Shown here piece after piece: positions 43,170 through 55,049 of a stretch of 64,000 bases of DNA. The notes under the pieces are model-generated. The model was not told the DNA's origin, made no database searches, and saw only the letters and a list, made by a program, of their open reading frames with translations. The number at the start of each line of letters is the position of its first letter. Position 1 is the first letter of the stretch. The stretch lies in contig NC_030987.1 of the NCBI RefSeq assembly GCF_000149955.1, positions 2,881,236 to 2,945,235 of the forward strand. Direction: 5' to 3'. Source of the DNA: Fusarium oxysporum f. sp. lycopersici 4287. Taxonomy: Eukaryota; Ascomycota; Sordariomycetes; Hypocreales; Nectriaceae. The translations under genes were made by a program, and so were the position numbers.

Positions 43170-43958
43170 TTAACCCTGTGACCCTTCGATCTCAATGGCA
43201 GACACATCAACCACGACGTCTTCCTCCTCAGTCTTAGCCTTCTCCAGCAGAGGTAACATTTCACCTCCCCTCAGCAACACAAGCTTGTTATTATCTTCTC
43301 CATACTTCAAACCAACTGTAACTCCATCTAGACCCATCGCTTGAGCCTTGATATTCCATAGCAGTTGCAGAACATCTCCCTCCTTGGAACAACAGACATA
43401 GCCTAGCGCCACATCCGCAGAGTGCATCTCGCCCTGCACACCCTTCGTAGCTGGTTTCTCACCCACCAGGAGGCCCAAGACATCATTGCCTCGCCATCCC
43501 GGAGGCGCTGCTGCCATAGCGCCCTTGAGCTCGCGAACGTACATTGGGCTTGCACTCCGAGCACCTGCTTTGCATTGGAGAATCACTTTAAATGTTTGTG
43601 TCGTTGAGGGGAGTGTCCATATCCCTAGAAGATCCATGCCACGGTCTGACTGCCCGCCGACGCGTTTGAGAAAGAAGCCATACTGGGATAGTGTATCGGC
43701 GACTGTGTATTCGTAATGGGTGCCTCTGTAGACCGTAGATCTTTTGTTTAAGCTGACACGTTCCACATATGATAAGAAGGATTTGAGATCGGAGTGCTCC
43801 TTGGTCGGAGCATCGGGATATATTAATTCAAAGGGTTTTGGAGCCTTAGCTTTGCGCTTGCTCATCAACTTTGCACCATTTATTGCGCGACACCATTTTG
43901 TCGACTGATTGACATGCCTCGAGACATTAAAAAAGCCTCGAAGCAAAATAGGCATCAT
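43170..43958 (-). CDS. RRG7: RRG7-like mitochondrial protein, restriction-endonuclease-like fold (DUF2034)
   Basis: This single-exon gene encodes 262 aa. The N-terminus (about 1-38) is basic and acid-poor, as in a mitochondrial presequence. The DUF2034 core shows a PD-(D/E)XK-type arrangement: Glu 83 in HYEYTVADTL, GGQSDRGMDLLGIW with Asp 105 and Asp 109, and ILQCK with Gln 128 and Lys 130. Yeast Rrg7 (YOR305W) is mitochondrial and required for respiratory growth; its biochemical role is not settled. The motif suggests a metal-dependent nuclease, by inference only. It is convergent with the unrecognised gene on its left. Confidence 0.88.
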   Translation of the reverse strand: MMPILLRGFFNVSRHVNQSTKWCRAINGAKLMSKRKAKAPKPFELIYPDAPTKEHSDLKSFLSYVERVSLNKRSTVYRGTHYEYTVADTLSQYGFFLKRVGGQSDRGMDLLGIWTLPSTTQTFKVILQCKAGARSASPMYVRELKGAMAAAPPGWRGNDVLGLLVGEKPATKGVQGEMHSADVALGYVCCSKEGDVLQLLWNIKAQAMGLDGVTVGLKYGEDNNKLVLLRGGEMLPLLEKAKTEEEDVVVDVSAIEIEGSQG

Positions 43959-44477
43959 TCATAGAGTGTTGGCCGATGTATCAAAACTTTCCATCTTAAA
44001 ACCGTGGGTTATGAAGATTGAGACTGAATATGCATTAAACGGGGTTACATATACCCTGTCCACGTTTTCCAAGTGTTATCATTCGAGCTGGGTTTGAGGT
44101 GAGTGTACTATGAGAGATGATCAACTGTTCTCACTTAGAATAGCTACATTAGTCTTGAGTTTGTGATTATTTATTCGGACTTGGTAGATGGAAACCTTGA
44201 GCTTCCATTGTACCTTGCTTTACCTTGTCGGTTAAGCTGAACAGAAACCACACAATCACTCACAACTACAGGACTTGCTATGAACTATGACTTCAATAGT
44301 TTATTCATTGTTGAATTCAATCGCTTTTTTTTAGACATACACGTAGTGACATATCCAATACTTTGACTTGTTCACATGCAAAATCCCTGGCGCCAGCGCA
44401 GCACAAGTTCCACTCATCATACAACATATCCAACAATTATACAAAAATGGCCAATAAAACTAATCCTCTTTACATCA
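43959..44477. other. intergenic: RRG7 promoter and TAO3 3' flank
   Basis: The spacer is AT-rich. No gene or notable repeat is seen. Confidence 0.55.
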
Positions 44478-47400
44478 TCATAGCATATCGCCCTCTGCGT
44501 GGTCTTGCATGCCTGGTGGGAATATACTATTAGCCAGGCGTGATGCCGGTTGAGGCGGTGGTTTCTCCCTGCTCCTCTCGTCTCGTGAACGGCTGCTTGG
44601 CCCGCGCCTCATCCTCGACTGAGGTCTTCGTGTTACGGGCTTGATCATATTTTCCAAGTAAAAGGCGCTTTCGGTATGCCCTGTGCCAGGCCTCTCATCA
44701 TCAGCATCAGAGAAGCCCCCCACATACTCATCATCGGAAACAATATCGCCCATCTGTGGTTGATAAGAAGCTGGAGCTGAGGGTGATGTGATGGATCTGG
44801 AATGCAGGCCTGGTCTGACAGTAGGAATTACCACACTGAAGGCGCCTGGATTCATAGTATTCGAGCTTACCTCCCTCGATAATCCTGGAGATCGATCGGA
44901 GAATCCATTCTGGAAGGAGGTATTGTTCGAGGCTTCGTGAAGAATGGGCAGAATCTGCTCATCGTAAAGTTCTGCTCCAGTTTCGAAGGACTCTGGGGTA
45001 TATTCAGTGATTGTTCTGGAAGATCTGCCATCGTCATCTGTTGTAGGACTGGATGGCTCTTCGAAGAAATCGTCAAGGCTGTCCAGTTTGGTTGCAAGAT
45101 CTCCTGAGTGAACGTCTCCGCGCCCTTCATCAGACAACATCGTTTCGGTTCGTTCTGGTGCGCCAAAGTAGTTGTATGGAAAGTCATCGGCATGAAACTC
45201 AACATCGGGGGTGGGCGAAGTTTCGGTCAACATCCCTTCTGAGCCCTGACAAGTATAGAAAGCGGCATGAATATTGGCCCGCGTAGCGTCTGTCTTCTTC
45301 GCAGGCATAGGAATGGCCCATCCTGATGCCTCAGGTATTCCAAACAAACTCTGCGTACGCTCGTATTCCTTGCGGATCGCCCTCGAGGTTGGCCGTGTCA
45401 TACTCATCCTCAAATGGTGCTTGTCCATATGATTTCCAGACATGGTCATGATGTTGTCCAGCACCTCAAGCGCCTCCATACAGAACTCTGTCTGTAGGAG
45501 CCGAAGAAGTGGGGAGATCAGATCGGATCCATGACCAGCGAGTTCAGGCTTGCGCATGTCCACTTCAGGAATTGCGACACAAAGGATCCTCATGGTCTGA
45601 ATCTTCACCCACGACAAGGAGTTTGTGAGGAGCCCGGTTAGGAAAGTCACCATCTGGAAGTCCATCTGCGGGAGATAGTACTCTCGTAAAGCTCCCCATA
45701 GCTCAACAATGAAGTCTTTGCTGCTGCCCTGTGGATTCCCCAATGCGAAATCATCCAGAGCCTCAGCAATACCAGCCAAGCCTTGATTATCGGCTTCTTC
45801 CTGGAGGAGTCTTGCCGTCTGGATAACGCTTTCGTCCGAGGTGGACTTCTCAAGTTCGTTCAAGAAACGGGGGAAGTTGGCCAGTAACGAGAAGAATAGA
45901 CGAGACTCATCGCCGACTAAGCCGTCGCTTGGTATGTGTACCAACTTATCTATTGTGTCGAGAGTTGGTTGCCAACAAAGGGACGACCGCAAACCCTTGT
46001 GAAGTAAAGGCTGGATACCTTCGAATATCCCCTCCCAGCGAGACGGCTGGCCGTCGGCAAGTATTCGTCGCACATTTGGCGAGCTCAAGTCCAATTTTGT
46101 AAGGAATTTGTTGAGCATTTCGACCGCTTCCAAGAACTCCCGTTCGTTGATAGACTCTAAACAAGCACAGGTCGTCCAAAACAGTTGTGGGAAGTTAAGA
46201 AGATCTTCAGCATCAAGCTTGACAATGATGGTCTTCAAAGTCGTCAAGATTTCCATGGAGAAGGATTGGATTTCCGGGTCTTCATCAGCAATAGTATTGG
46301 ACAATCGGGCAAGCATGTCTCCAAGCATTGGCTGGTCCACAGATGTAAGAACGCATCTGAAGATTTGGAATGACCGGCAAGCAAGATGTCGAACTGGGCA
46401 GGACGTCGCCCAAGTTAGCGAAAGGCGTCCCCAATGCTCTTTGATTCCAGGAAAGGTCGTCTCAAAGGTTTTGATAACCTCTGTTGTAAGGAACTCCATA
46501 CTTGGCGGCACCTTGCTATCGTGGTCGTCAACCTTGCCGTTACTATCCTCATATCCCCAGACCACAGAGCGATCGTGCCGGCGGATCATGTCAATCAGAT
46601 CCTCGATGGCTTTCTTGTCAACATCATGAGTCTGATCGTCTATCTGCGAAATGACCACCTCATGAATAAGATGCACGAGCATCTCTCGTGCCTGCTCCTG
46701 AACCAGCGGAGTGTAATGATCCCAAAGGACGGTGACGACCTGAAGAAGAAGCGGGACGTTTTCGAGGGTAAGATGAACTGGAGATACCATTAGATCCACA
46801 AGTAGGATCAGTGACAGTTGGCCGAGAGAAAAACCAGCTTGCTTGGTTCCAACTGGGAGAGCCTCGGCTAAGTTAGCACAGTAGGGTAGAAGATTAATGT
46901 CAGCTGGGGGCTCAACAGCATCTCGCTTCTCGTTCGGTACCATGGCCTTTGGGGTTATCTGCATAAGAAGGAATTCAACAACCTTGATGCCAGGCGTGCT
47001 ATTGGTGGTTGAGAGAAAAACGACAATTTGCTTAGCATACTCCACGAAATTCTGCTCCCGACGCTCAAGACACAGCTGCATGATGAATTCGAGAACCAAG
47101 CGAACGTTTCCTGGGTAAGGCCCAGATGCAAGAGCCTGCCAAAGAGCTTGAACCTCATTATGCAGTGCGCCGCTGGATTTGATAGTGATCTCGAGCAGGT
47201 TTGCAAGCAATACAAAGGACTGTGCCGCAGGTCCACCGCTAGGGTCCAACTTTAACTCAATGGACTGGATCCAGGGCAACATGACTGCAACAACATTTCG
47301 TTGAGCTGCAGGTTGAAGATCCTTGAAGTAGAGGGTGAACTCGGAGAAGATATGAAATGCCAGTTCTGTGTGTTGCTTGGCAAGGCGTTTGGAGATTTCG

Positions 47401-50400
47401 AACTGTGCTAGTTTGTATACAGCCTGCGTTTTGTCTGAGATGCTGATGTCAAAGTCTTGGATCTTGGAGTTTCTCTGTTGGCGTGCCTCCAAGCTCCGAA
47501 GGACAGTCGAAGACTTGGACCGGATCTCGCTTTGATCATTGCCCAATGTGAACAGACATAGACCAAGGAGCTTCCAGAACGGACAAGGATAATCAATGTG
47601 ATCCTGCAGAACTTGTGTGACCACAGTGAAGTAGCTTTCGAGGACTTTAGGGGCCTCAGCCAAATAGCAACGTGCAATACAATGCTCCATCAAGTAAGGA
47701 ACCTCCTGATTGTGGACAATTAGGTTCTGGAGGGCTCTTCTGCCGATGACGTTCATCTTATCGCTTCCCGAGTTGAAAATGGAGTCGATCCATGCAAGCA
47801 TGCGTCGAACATCAAACTGAAGGACCACGTTACTCTCAGTTGTGACGCTAATCGGTCCGCCACACAAAGCAGCCATTGCACTGAGGGCTGCAGTCCGGAG
47901 GTTTCTCTTCTCTATCTCCATCGCTGCGGTAGCAGTGCCTCGCTCGCCCAAGGTCTGTTGGTCGATTAGCGATTGCCGCATGGTGTCCTCTCGAGCACGG
48001 ATCTGTTTCTGATTCGGCGAGAATCCGCACCAGTCCTCCATCAGCGAGAACGCCGATTTTCGGGATTCAAAAGTCATCCATCGGGACGGATCTTTGGTTC
48101 TGTTAATTCCTTCAAATAGTGCTTCCATGAGTCCACAGTAATGGCGTCGGAGCTTCTGGAATTCCCAATCCATCTGGACTTCTCCGTCCATCAGGAATAG
48201 CTTCAGGTCCTTTGTATATGTGGTAAGAGTAGTTAAGAAAAACTCGCCGTTGTAAACTTCGGGTTCTCTAAGGAAATGCGAAGTCAGCTTGAAAACATGG
48301 GTGATCTCCGTTCTGAGAAGATCCATCTTCCGGTTCCTCCTAGGATTGCTGTTTGTCCTCTGATGTATCCGAGCCCGTGCCTCATCGTTGCATCGAGAGA
48401 CTTGGCCTTGTAGTTCCTCAAGAAGAGTCCGATAAATATGAATGTTGATGGACCCCATAGCAACAACAACAGCGTCCCGAACAGATGCGGAGGAGACAGA
48501 CAGCATGGGAATGAGGTACTTGAACAACATCCGAGCCGTCACAATCTTATCTTTGGACGACGCTTTGGATGCCTTCCGAACGTGCTGAGGATCCTGAGCC
48601 GTTGGCAAAGCCCCCGGGTCTGCCAGTGTTGTGCAAGCAAAGATCAGATACAGCTTCCATTGCTCCACCATCACCTCAGGATGGGTTGTCGCAGATCGGG
48701 CCCCTAGCCTGGCACTTCCTGGCTCATTGTTGTAGTACAAGCCCCTTGAAGGCTCGGAGAGGTACACGATTGGCTTGTACATCTGCAAAATACGGTTGCA
48801 AATGAGATCGCGGCAGATAGTGACTGTAAATGGGCATTTCTCGTAGGCCATTCGAATGAGCTTAGGGAAGATTTTAAACCACAAAGTCGTATCATAAGAG
48901 ACATCGCTGGCACAAAGCTCTACAAGAGCACCTTGGTTGTTGGCGTTTTGTAGACCCCGTTGCAATCGGCTTCGTTCGGCAACAGATAGCTGCTCATCGT
49001 TAAAATCCATGACCTTACTAGACTCGTTTTCAAGAATATCAATCAGTCTCATGGAATCCTTATCCTCACAAGCTTCTTTCCCCAGGGCCTTGTCAAATTC
49101 AACAATCAGACGAAGAACTGTCACTGCAAAGTGACGGACTCGTCGTGATTGCGAACAGAGGAAAAACAAACCATGGGCCTCGGCCTGGTCAACCTCCGCC
49201 CAGATACTAGATAAATCAAGCTTGATTGCTCTTTTATCAGAGGCATTAGCTTCAGGTTGGTCTGTGGCAGCATCACGGGTCTTTTGTCTGATTTCCTCGA
49301 TCCATATCTGTAGCAGTTCAACGTATAAGCGTAGGGTGTTCTCGATATGACTGTGGCCAAGCATTCCGCCATCAGACATTGTCGAGTATCGATCATCGAA
49401 GTTGAAGATGAAACGAGCGAATCCCATAGTGACTTGTTGAGCATGTGATTGTCTGGCAATGGCTTTCAAAGAATTGGCAGATGACTCCGCAATATTATAC
49501 TGCACATGGGCTGTTCCAGTACACAGCAAATTGATCAGAGAGTTGAAAGGTATGTCAACAGAAAGACAACGGGGTAACGCCTGAACAGCAACATGTAAGA
49601 GTTCATAAAACGCTTGTTTTTGATCCGCGGCACTCTGATGGTCGTCTTTGCGAGAGAAGGTAAAGGTTTCGGTTATAGGGGTTTTTGGCAAAGGGCTATT
49701 GAACTTCTCATCCAAGGCCGCTTGTCCACCAAAGGTATTATCACAAATGATCGTGATTTTCCCAAGAATTTCACAGAATTTGAGATAGAAGTCTCGGACT
49801 CCGTCACTCAAGACGTGTGTTAAGACCGGGCGACTGATGTACTCCTCCTTCGAAGCCGCATCTGGTTGTGATAGCGGAGAGTTGCGCGCCGAAGACATAG
49901 CAGGGGAGACAGGAAATCGATCGGGAGTCGAACTCGAGTTTGGGTTTTCAAAGAATTGTGGGAACGGAGGTCGTCCTTGTTCACCCTTCTCCAAATCCGA
50001 CATTATGTATAGGAAAGCCCTGATGCCAACAACAACCCGGTCAGGATCCAGTTGCTCAACTTTCAACTCTTTGTTGGAAGTAAAAAGTTCAGCATTGATA
50101 AGAGGAAACACAACATTCCTAAAGCAGTATTCAGGATACTTGAAGCCAACGATGCGAATGATCTGGATCAGAGGTTCAGTGCACGGAGTATCCGATGCAA
50201 CTAAACTTCGCTTGGATGATGGCAAAACAAGTTTCATGACCTCGTCAATTTTGCGGAGGCTATTTTGGAAGGTCTCATTAGTTCGATACAGGAATGTCCA
50301 TAACAAGCGAGAGATGACCTGAAGACAAAGGGGTTTAGTCATTCGATCCTTGACTTTAGTTTGTAAAGGCAATATCAACTGCAGCCATTGTGATCCAAAA

Positions 50401-52488
50401 TTGTCTGGAGAGGATACACAAAGCAAAGTCGCAGTAAGAGGGAATGCGAAGTTCCAATGCCTCGGTTTCATAAACATTTGGGCAAGGCGAGGTCCGACAG
50501 CAGCAAGTACTTCCGCCCATTTTGGATGCATGAAATGGCTGTTGCTTGCCTTTGCGGCGATTGGAAGAAGAAGCATCTCTATCACTTGGCAGAAGGCTGT
50601 CTTGACTTTTTGACCGTGGGATTTCTGGAACAGACGGCCAAGTGAGATGAGAAAATCGCAGGATTGTTCCCATGACTCTTCGGGGGAGATCTTGAGCTTT
50701 AGGTGCTTCATGCCCCCCAAAACAAGTTCTACCTTTCCCTCTGCATCTCGACCAGAAGAGGAGGTTGGGCTTTTGACCACGCGTTCTTGGAGAGAACTGT
50801 CCAAGTCTTCAATGAACCTCCTGGTAACTCCACCAAAGTTAATGCCACTCATGTGTCCCAGCAATTGAGCAAAAAGGTTCCAATTGGCAAGTTTCAGAGG
50901 CGACACCATCAACTGCTCAGTATCGGCGATCTTGAGCTGTCCGAATATGATACTTTCCAGCTTATCCTCCATTTCAGCGGTGATAGACAGTAAGTTACTC
51001 TGGCTGATGACTTCGAGGAGAACGCGACAAAGGATGTATATAGATACGGTCGATCGACGTTCAGCTTGTGCTACAAACTCTTGCCTTGCTGCGAGTGTTG
51101 GTGGACCATTTGGAAAAACAGAATCAGGACCTCCTTGGCCGGGCATCGCAGCTTGTACTGGTTCTGTATTTCTTCGAACAAGAGGTGCCCCCGCCGCAGC
51201 ATTCCGAGATTGCTGAAGATGACTGCGAGCTTCGTTGGCAGCATCACTTTTACTTTTCCTCCAGAGCATCATCGAGTCTATCAAGGCTTTCGGTTTAGGG
51301 CTAGCGATATGACCCAGAGCAACAATCAACTGATCGAACGCTGGGTCGACACCTGGTCCGCATATTTGTTCAACATTGGGTTCGGGATCAAAAGGAACCG
51401 TGACGCATTCTGTCAACTTCTCCTCCGCCTGTGCAATAAACTATTTCAAGTTAGTTGTGGTATGCATTTACACACTAAAGCTTGGACTGACTGAGGTGAA
51501 CAAGACATGAAGCGCATATTCGCCAACCGTCTTTTGCTCATCCTTATGACGAGAAGAGTGAGAGTGATGGGGGGTATGATCGCGCCGAGATTTACTGTGC
51601 ATTCGTTCGAGCTTTCGTTGGGTCATGCCATATGGAGCATCAGAAGCATTAGGACGGTCCATAGGTGCAACATTTCCGGAGAGAGATGTAGGTGGCCGAG
51701 AAGGATAACTGGCGTCGCCATCAATACGGGTGGCCACCGATTGCATGTCTGAACGATCAAAGCCGACGCCAGCGGCTGCTATCATCTGCGGGCTGAGGGG
51801 ACTGGAGCTGGTGCTGGCCAAGCTGCCATTTCTCGAGTGTTGAATGCCGTGGACAATCGAAGTTTGACGATGATGGCCGTATGCGGCGCTCTTCGGGTCG
51901 ATAATGCGCTCTACGACGCCGCCAAGAGGGCTCCTCGAATGAAGTCGTGGGGAGGCCAAGGGCGGGTGCGTCTGGGGGATCTTTTCGGCGGACGATTCTC
52001 GTGAATGCGCAAATCGATGGGCGACCGGCGATTCTGAAGCTACTGGGCGTAATGTTCTATCCCACTTCTTCTCATCATCTTCTTCTTCTTCCTCCTCTTC
52101 GAGTCTAGTAACAGGCCGGGGGGAGAACCTGAGCGTATCCTGCAGGTGGTCCGGCTGCGGCTGCGACGGCACTATGGGTCACACAAGGGGGTTAGTCAAC
52201 AAAAGATATATCTTTGCTGAATGTTTGAAGATTTTGGTGAAACGGCAGCGGAGACGCCTAGAGCAGGGTCTGCATGTAAGCACCGCCAATTCTGCTTAGA
52301 TTGCAGTTATAAATACAGAAGCCCAGGCTGAATTGTCTGGGTTGTCTTGGGGTAACTGGTGACGAAGGTATTCCCGCGATACAGCCCAGATTTTAGAGGT
52401 GGTGCGGGAAGAGAGGGGTTGGTGTTGGTGTCAGGTACTGAAAGTATTGGAGTGTGGACACCCCTTCTAGGGATTTGGACTTACCCAT
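44478..52488 (-). CDS. TAO3: cell morphogenesis protein TAO3/PAG1 (Furry family)
   Basis: Exons are 52485-52488 (4 nt, ATGG), 51492-52171 and 44478-51440; introns are 313 and 51 nt, giving 2548 aa (yeast Tao3 is 2376 aa). The first ~230 residues are low complexity and Ser/Pro/His-rich with a Glu run near residues 25-31. The rest is the long helical-repeat scaffold of Furry/MOR2/PAG1 proteins in one exon (ASPKPKALIDSMMLWRKSK near its start; HLRMSMTRPTSRAIRKEYE near the end), then a Ser/Arg-rich tail. These proteins scaffold the NDR kinase (Cbk1/Mob2, COT-1 in filamentous fungi) in the RAM/MOR pathway controlling polarised growth. The 4-nt first coding exon is inferred: no other in-frame ATG precedes residue ~130, and ATG-G joins in phase to TGCCG. 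Confidence 0.93.
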
Positions 52489-52490
52489 CC

Positions 52491-52514
52491 TCAAGCTCTA
52501 TATCGCAATCCCAT
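52491..52514 (-). other. 7-codon upstream ORF in the TAO3 leader
   Basis: On the minus strand ATG at 52514-52512 opens a 7-codon frame (MGLRYRA) closed by TGA at 52493-52491. Only two bases then separate the stop from the proposed TAO3 start at 52488. Such spacing could restrict or tune translation of the main frame. Confidence 0.45.
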
Positions 52515-54193
52515 GATCTATGGTGATTCTTCAATCTCAATGTCAGTATCGCAACTGAGCAAAAACAAAAGAAGGAGAAAACGAGAAAGACGAAGGATAT
52601 TTACGGGTCTAAAGGGATGCAACTATGCATGTGCAGTACACGAGGGAGTCTTTTGACAACAAAGACAAAGACCCAAGAGACCGACTGACTTTGACGGCTG
52701 GACCACGCGCAATGACGCTACCGTCAGCTTGCCCATGTATTGGCCCGGCCCGCTGAAAGGCCTGTCCGACAAGCCTTTAAAGAGGCTGTTATGGAGCCAA
52801 ACGAACCCAGGGAGCTCTAACACATGGCACACATGGCAGTCAATTCGCAGTGTTCTTTTGGCCATATCCTTGCTATCTGCAAGGGCCATGGCCTATCAAC
52901 GGAACTAAGATCAACCGACATGGGATGACGGGCCCTTGGGAGACAGCGCGCCACTTCTTGCTTGTCAATTGGCTTCTTGGAAAGGGGGCTTCGGGGATCC
53001 TCATGGGTCAAGCTTCAAGATCTTATCTGAGAGACATCAATTCACAAGAATGACTCGGTGAGGGTTGAAGTCTGTATAGTCCCCAATGCCAAAGCTGGTG
53101 GATTATCAGAACATAAACGAGAGCACGCCTGCACTTGTTTGCAAGGATCAACGGACCCAGATGCTCATCAACCTAGCACTTGTTTCCTCCGCTGATCATT
53201 GTACCAGTACGGAATTGCTTAAAAGATAATCCTTGAGTTAGCATAATGGACCTGGGCATCTCCATGTCGTTCAGTATCTCGCTATAAGCATCGCGCACAA
53301 CTTCATTATGCGAAGGGATGGTATAAGCGAGGCTTCCATGAGTCAGGGATCTCCGCTTCATCCTGGCAGCTCGCTAGCAGAGCACGAAGGGTCAAAGACT
53401 AGATACATTGAAGCACCACTCGAGAGTAGCTGAGACTAATTAGAGCACATAACATTTTATCATAATGGTGACCAGAAGCATATGTTAAGCAATGCGACCT
53501 GCTTGGTAGACCTGGCCAAACCACAAGCGTTTGTTTATATAGTACCTGCATAGAGAATTCGCAGGTATTCATGTGAGACATTCTTGTGTCATGGTTGTCG
53601 ATATCCCGCATTCCAATGGGTGATTGACTTTGAGCAAACAAATTGGCAATGATACCCTAGGCTGACTTGGCAGTAATGTCAAAGAAACAGAGGTAAGTGC
53701 CACATAGGAGAACTTATAAAGAAGGCCCATGCTTTCTATTGTTCTGATTCAAGTACCTACATAGTAGCCTGCCGATATCAGCCACACTGGATGTTGTGTT
53801 CAGCGGTTTGTCTCTGGACTGCACAAGTTTTCTATAATTTGAGGGGTCGAGGCATGTGCACTCGGCACTTCAAAGAAGCCGCGGATCGAAACGTCGGGAT
53901 AGTTTCCGCAAAAGAATTCAGGGCGGAACTAAAGCCCAATGTTGCAAGGTGATTCGAAGATCTTGGGGTAAATATTCCGGCTACATAAATATGAGGAGCA
54001 GAACTAACGAAGATAGTCGATAAGAGATGGACACGCGGGACAAAAACGCGGGGATGGAGGCAAGAGAATGAAGAATGCTATTGCTCGATATGCCGAGGCC
54101 AGTTGAGTCGACCGGGAGTCGATTACGGGAAGTGCTAGATTCCGTGCAAATGGCGGCTTCATATCTATTGAGCGTGTTCGTTTTCGGAACCCC

Positions 54194-54205
54194 GCCGGCG
54201 CCGGC
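54194..54205. repeat. GC-rich 12-bp palindrome
   Basis: GCCGGCGCCGGC is perfectly palindromic and about 850 bp upstream of the reductase start; a related GCGCCGGC is at ~54255-54262. It could be a transcription-factor site for zinc-cluster proteins, but this is not shown. Confidence 0.5.
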
Positions 54206-55049
54206 CGCAATATCTCCTGATTCGACCGCCGTTACTTACCGTTTGATCTTCCGGGCGCCGGCTGCGAGGTCGCTCCATGGAAAGGGAGTGGAAAACACAT
54301 ATCAAGTTCCGAGTTTCCTGTTTGCTTCATTATTCTGTTCCCTTCTGACTTTTGAGACGTCTGTGCGGTCTAAGTAATCCAGTCCACTACCCTTTTTCTT
54401 TTCACGACAAAGAAACACAAACCCGAAAGTGAATTGGACACTTTTACCATCTCCAAAGCGACCTCTGGCTTGAACCCCTGCAATCCCGCAATTGAGCCCC
54501 AACAACAAGAAGAACCCGGGCTTTAACGGTTCAATCCGAGCCAACAACCGAGCAAGATAAAGTCTTTACTACTGTGGCATTCCGTAGCTGTTCTGAGTAG
54601 CACACACCTTGACCCTTTTGAGGAGGTTTCGTTTCACCCTGCTGCGGGTAGGTATTCCCATAATAGCTACGAGTTAACAAGAGTTGGGTTTTGGCTGCTG
54701 AGTCGATGGGTTTACGTGGCCAAAGTTCATGATTAGTGCTGATCCTTCAAAGTGTAAGTGCGGTCCAGCAATCTCACCTCGCACGATAAAGGATCCTCGG
54801 GTCATCCATTAATCTCCTACTTTTAGCGCGAATTTGTTACTGACAGCGCATCCTTTCTTTTTAGACACTTCACGCCACATCCCACTTTCCTCCTCCTCCC
54901 CCGCCTCCTTTCCGGCCGACGAGTATTGGGACAAAAACCTCGACATCTCGTTGAAACTCGGCAGATCCTGATTTTGTCACTGGCATCGTTGGGTTTGCTG
55001 GCTCTCTACCTCTTGACCACGAATCCGCCCCAGCGCTTTCGTAGGCATC

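Larger units (their letters stand above)
52489..55049. other. divergent promoter region between TAO3 and the P450 reductase
   Basis: This is 2.56 kb without a supportable gene. Near TAO3 it includes the leader and a short uORF. A GC-rich palindrome GCCGGCGCCGGC lies at 54194-54205, and a second GCGCCGGC copy about 55 bp to the right. The last 200 bp before 55050 are C/T-rich (promoter/leader). Confidence 0.6.

Noticed and set aside
54500..54545. B-box-like ggttcaatcc
   Set aside because: No matching A-box or cloverleaf could be built around it, so it is not called a tRNA.
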